Source: Diprion similis
Taxonomy: Eukaryota; Arthropoda; Insecta; Hymenoptera; Diprionidae
Direction: 5' to 3'
Assembly: GCF_021155765.1 (NCBI RefSeq)
Contig: NC_060110.1
Coordinates: 5,270,001 to 5,334,000, forward strand
DNA: 64,000 bases
Below are positions 61,751 through 64,000 of the stretch, piece after piece. The translations under genes and the position numbers were made by a program. Under the pieces are notes generated by a model. That model made no database searches. It had not been told where the DNA came from and saw only the letters and a list, made by a program, of their open reading frames with translations. Every line of letters starts with the position of its first letter. The first letter of the stretch is position 1.

Positions 61751-63499
61751 GTTTGTTTTTCATTACTAGAAATCAATGAAAATGAAAATGTAATAAGAAA
61801 ACCGAAATACGCTCGGCGCTGAAGGTTACATAAAATTAGGTTATGGACATTTGTTTCGAAAACATTGCCAACGGGTGTGACACATCTAACAATAAATGCT
61901 AGCGCGCTTAGCGGGCGTAATATCAACGACAAATTTGCCGTCCCTACGGTCTTATATAGTTATTTTTACACCGTGTATTGGAAGATCACAACTTTTTATC
62001 ACGACATAACCTAAGTTTTGAATTTTTTTGTTCATGAGGTAAATCATAATTCTTGGGCTTTTCGTATCTTAATTATCTTTCTTGGTTGGATCGTGTGATG
62101 CCAGTTTTTTTGTGAACCATAGTCCACGGCTCTGAGTCCCTGTAAGCCGGCGTTTGACCGGTTTCACTGCATGATTTCGTTGAGAAATTAATTTCGTCAA
62201 AATTATGGTTGAGCGACCTCGTAGCTACCGAATAGGTATCTTTTATATTTCTTATTTTCTCTGATTTTCTTGTGATTTTATACTAGAACTGCTTCTGTAA
62301 TTTTTATCGTCTTTTACTATCGCTATATTTCTTTTCTCTTAGTTTTCTGTGCTAGTATTGCTTATTGTATTTTACTGCTTTTGTATCGTATCGTCTATTA
62401 TATTTTATTTGCTTTTGTGCATGATTTTCTATCCCAAATCGAGTACCTTAGAGTACAGCCGAGCGAGTAGATTAAGCCGCTAAGTACTACCGTACTTTCT
62501 GTCGCTTTCATCTATGGTAAAACGGTTTATAGGGGTGAAAACGACGCCCAAAGATGGGCACCCAACAAGGTGATTTCTTGATGCGCTCGATGGATTTGAA
62601 TGAAACTAACGCTGAAGTTTTCCTATTCACTAGAAAAAAAATTTTTGTGTTGGTTTCATTCGACTACATGAAGTGCGTCAAGAAATCACTCCGTTGAGTG
62701 ACAATATTCTTGGCAGATATTCTGAGCTCTCTTGAAATATTTCATCCCAGACCAAAGGTTTCATACATATTAGAGTATTTCAGTATTCACTAGCAAAGTA
62801 TTGGAATCTAACAATTAACAAAAGTGAGTACTAATGATCTCTATTACTGGAGTACTCAATTACTGGTAAAAATGTTACTAGATCGTCGAACTTCAGTACT
62901 TCGGTGCTTATTTTCCCCATTGAGTTTCCCTGATTGTTGGTTGGTGGAATAACTGATCGGTGATAAATAATTATTGAATGGATGTAGTCCATGAAGAATT
63001 CTTCCACCATTCAAAAATACAATTTTATTTATAATTCTGATGACTACATATTGACACAAAGTTATGTGTATATTGGAAGATTTTCAAATTGGTCATATTA
63101 ATTCCATTTTGAAACCCATTGCAGGACATGAAGATAATAATTTTGTTCATTACTGCGGTAGTTCGTAGTCATTACCTTGATCATTACTGATAAATGTGTT
63201 ATTGCAAAGTCACAACTTGAATTTTATAAATCTATGAAGGATAAAATACATATTGCTAGCTTCAGGATTGTGTTATCAGATTGCGGTTTCGATGTGGAAC
63301 CTGAGTATAATTTTTCAAAGAGCCTATTCGTACAATTCTGGGATTAATTTCTGAGCAATTTTGGTATGTTCAAAATTTAGATCTCTAGATTCATTGAACT
63401 GAACCCCATAAATTTCCAGGCTGACTTGGCATCGTAATACGTCGAACAGATGTTATATTTGGGAAAGTTCAATGCTTCGTTATGCTTTTGGAGCCACGT
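61751..63499. other. Spacer upstream of the THAP gene, no supported gene
   Basis: About 1.75 kb. The first 200 bp is the likely promoter side of the THAP gene and contains CTAGCGCGCTTAGCGGGCG-type sequence. An imperfect hairpin lies at about 62562-62697. Nothing else is recognised. Confidence 0.45.
62562..62697. repeat. Imperfect hairpin, arms about 48 bp
   Basis: CAACAAGGTGATTTCTTGAT, continuing GCGCTCGATGGATTTGAATGAAAC, pairs with the inverse of GTTTCATTCGACTACATGAA, continuing GTGCGTCAAGAAATCACTCCGTTG. The loop is about 40 bp. It is probably a small foldback element. Confidence 0.6.
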
Positions 63500-63661
63500 T
63501 TAAATCATATTCTTGATGATGGTATTCAGCATGTCATTGTAGGTTTTGAGTAAGTTGATCTTATTCTGGTAGGGAATATTGCTATTGATTATTGTCTGTG
63601 GGATATCTCTTTCAGCTCTTGGTTCTCCAACACTTGATTTCAGATGCTGGATTCCACGAAC
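63500..63661 (-). CDS. Probable terminal exon of an unrecognised gene
   Basis: On the minus strand a good acceptor (CCTATATTTCAG) is followed by a 53-codon frame and stop, phase 0. It begins VRGIQHLKSS, contains EPRAERDIPQ and ends NTIIKNMI. The composition is balanced and protein-like, which sets it apart from chance frames in this window. The rest of the gene should lie beyond the right edge (or in 63662-64000, where I could not find an exon). I do not recognise the family. Confidence 0.4.
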   Translation of the reverse strand, partial: VRGIQHLKSSVGEPRAERDIPQTIINSNIPYQNKINLLKTYNDMLNTIIKNMI

Positions 63662-64000
63662 CTGAAATATAGGTATGTTACCAATCGTGATCGTTGCGTG
63701 ATGAATTGAAAATTTATCAATACTAGTTAAAAAAAAAACACGTTGAGAAAATAAAGACACGATTTAAATCCCGGTGAAAAATAGACTAGATTCAATTGAA
63801 TCAATTGGTGTAAAGCCATGTAAAACTTTGGTTTGCAGTTTTAGATTTATTAAAAAATAAATAGTGCTACATGGTTTCACTTTTACTTGGACGAATTATG
63901 TTGATAAAATATCGGTATTTGTCTTTTAGGAGAAACGATAAATCATATCTAAAAAGAATAGCAAACGGCGACAGAAACCAGCACACTCATTGGGTAATTC
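63662..64000. other. Right edge, nothing recognised
   Basis: AT-rich sequence, presumably intron if the terminal exon at 63500-63661 is real. Confidence 0.35.

Noticed and set aside
1-64000. CRISPR arrays, operons, prokaryotic defence or secretion systems
   Set aside because: Genes have GT-AG introns and long non-coding spacers; no regularly spaced short repeats with unique spacers were seen.

Overview
This is a eukaryotic, AT-rich, intron-rich window from an insect. The anchor is a tandem array of juvenile hormone epoxide hydrolase (JHEH, microsomal epoxide hydrolase family) genes with GT-AG introns. The gene family, the gene spacing and the many short non-autonomous DNA elements would suit a hymenopteran, perhaps a sawfly, but the species is not proven by the sequence. 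There is no sign of bacterial gene organisation, CRISPR or operons.

Layout. Positions 1-17123 hold no gene I can defend: degenerate repeats, a hAT-like MITE (4786-4941), an element with GGAATGWCC-type ends (about 6884-7375), a hairpin (9289-9381), a piggyBac-like MITE (11056-11326) and a CpG-rich island (about 11760-12290). Positions 17124-52520 carry six complete JHEH genes, all on the minus strand, here called JHEH-A to JHEH-F from left to right. A-E are compact, each with eight coding exons; four are 464 codons and B is 466. JHEH-F (42719-52520) is the outlier: it has six coding exons (two introns fewer), long introns and a GC-rich 5' end, and its protein ends in KKST. Positions 52521-59680 are repeat-rich spacer with a 40-bp minisatellite and a foldback element. 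Positions 59681-61750 hold a five-exon minus-strand gene for a 479-residue THAP zinc-finger protein. Near the right edge, 63500-63661 looks like the terminal exon of an unrecognised minus-strand gene.

Function. JHEHs are ER-membrane alpha/beta hydrolases that open the epoxide of juvenile hormone to the diol and, with JH esterase, clear the hormone. All six genes keep the Asp-Glu-His triad, the HGWP oxyanion motif and the two epoxide-polarising tyrosines. JHEH-A alone has lost the tryptophan next to the nucleophile (GGDAGS instead of GGDWGS/A). The array shows recent turnover: mosaic similarity between copies, a perfect 151-bp displaced exon fragment upstream of JHEH-D, and long palindromic elements inserted in introns and spacers. 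All exon boundaries were placed by hand from splice motifs, conserved protein blocks and reading-frame closure. Each of the six joined JHEH reading frames, and the THAP frame, closes to a multiple of three.
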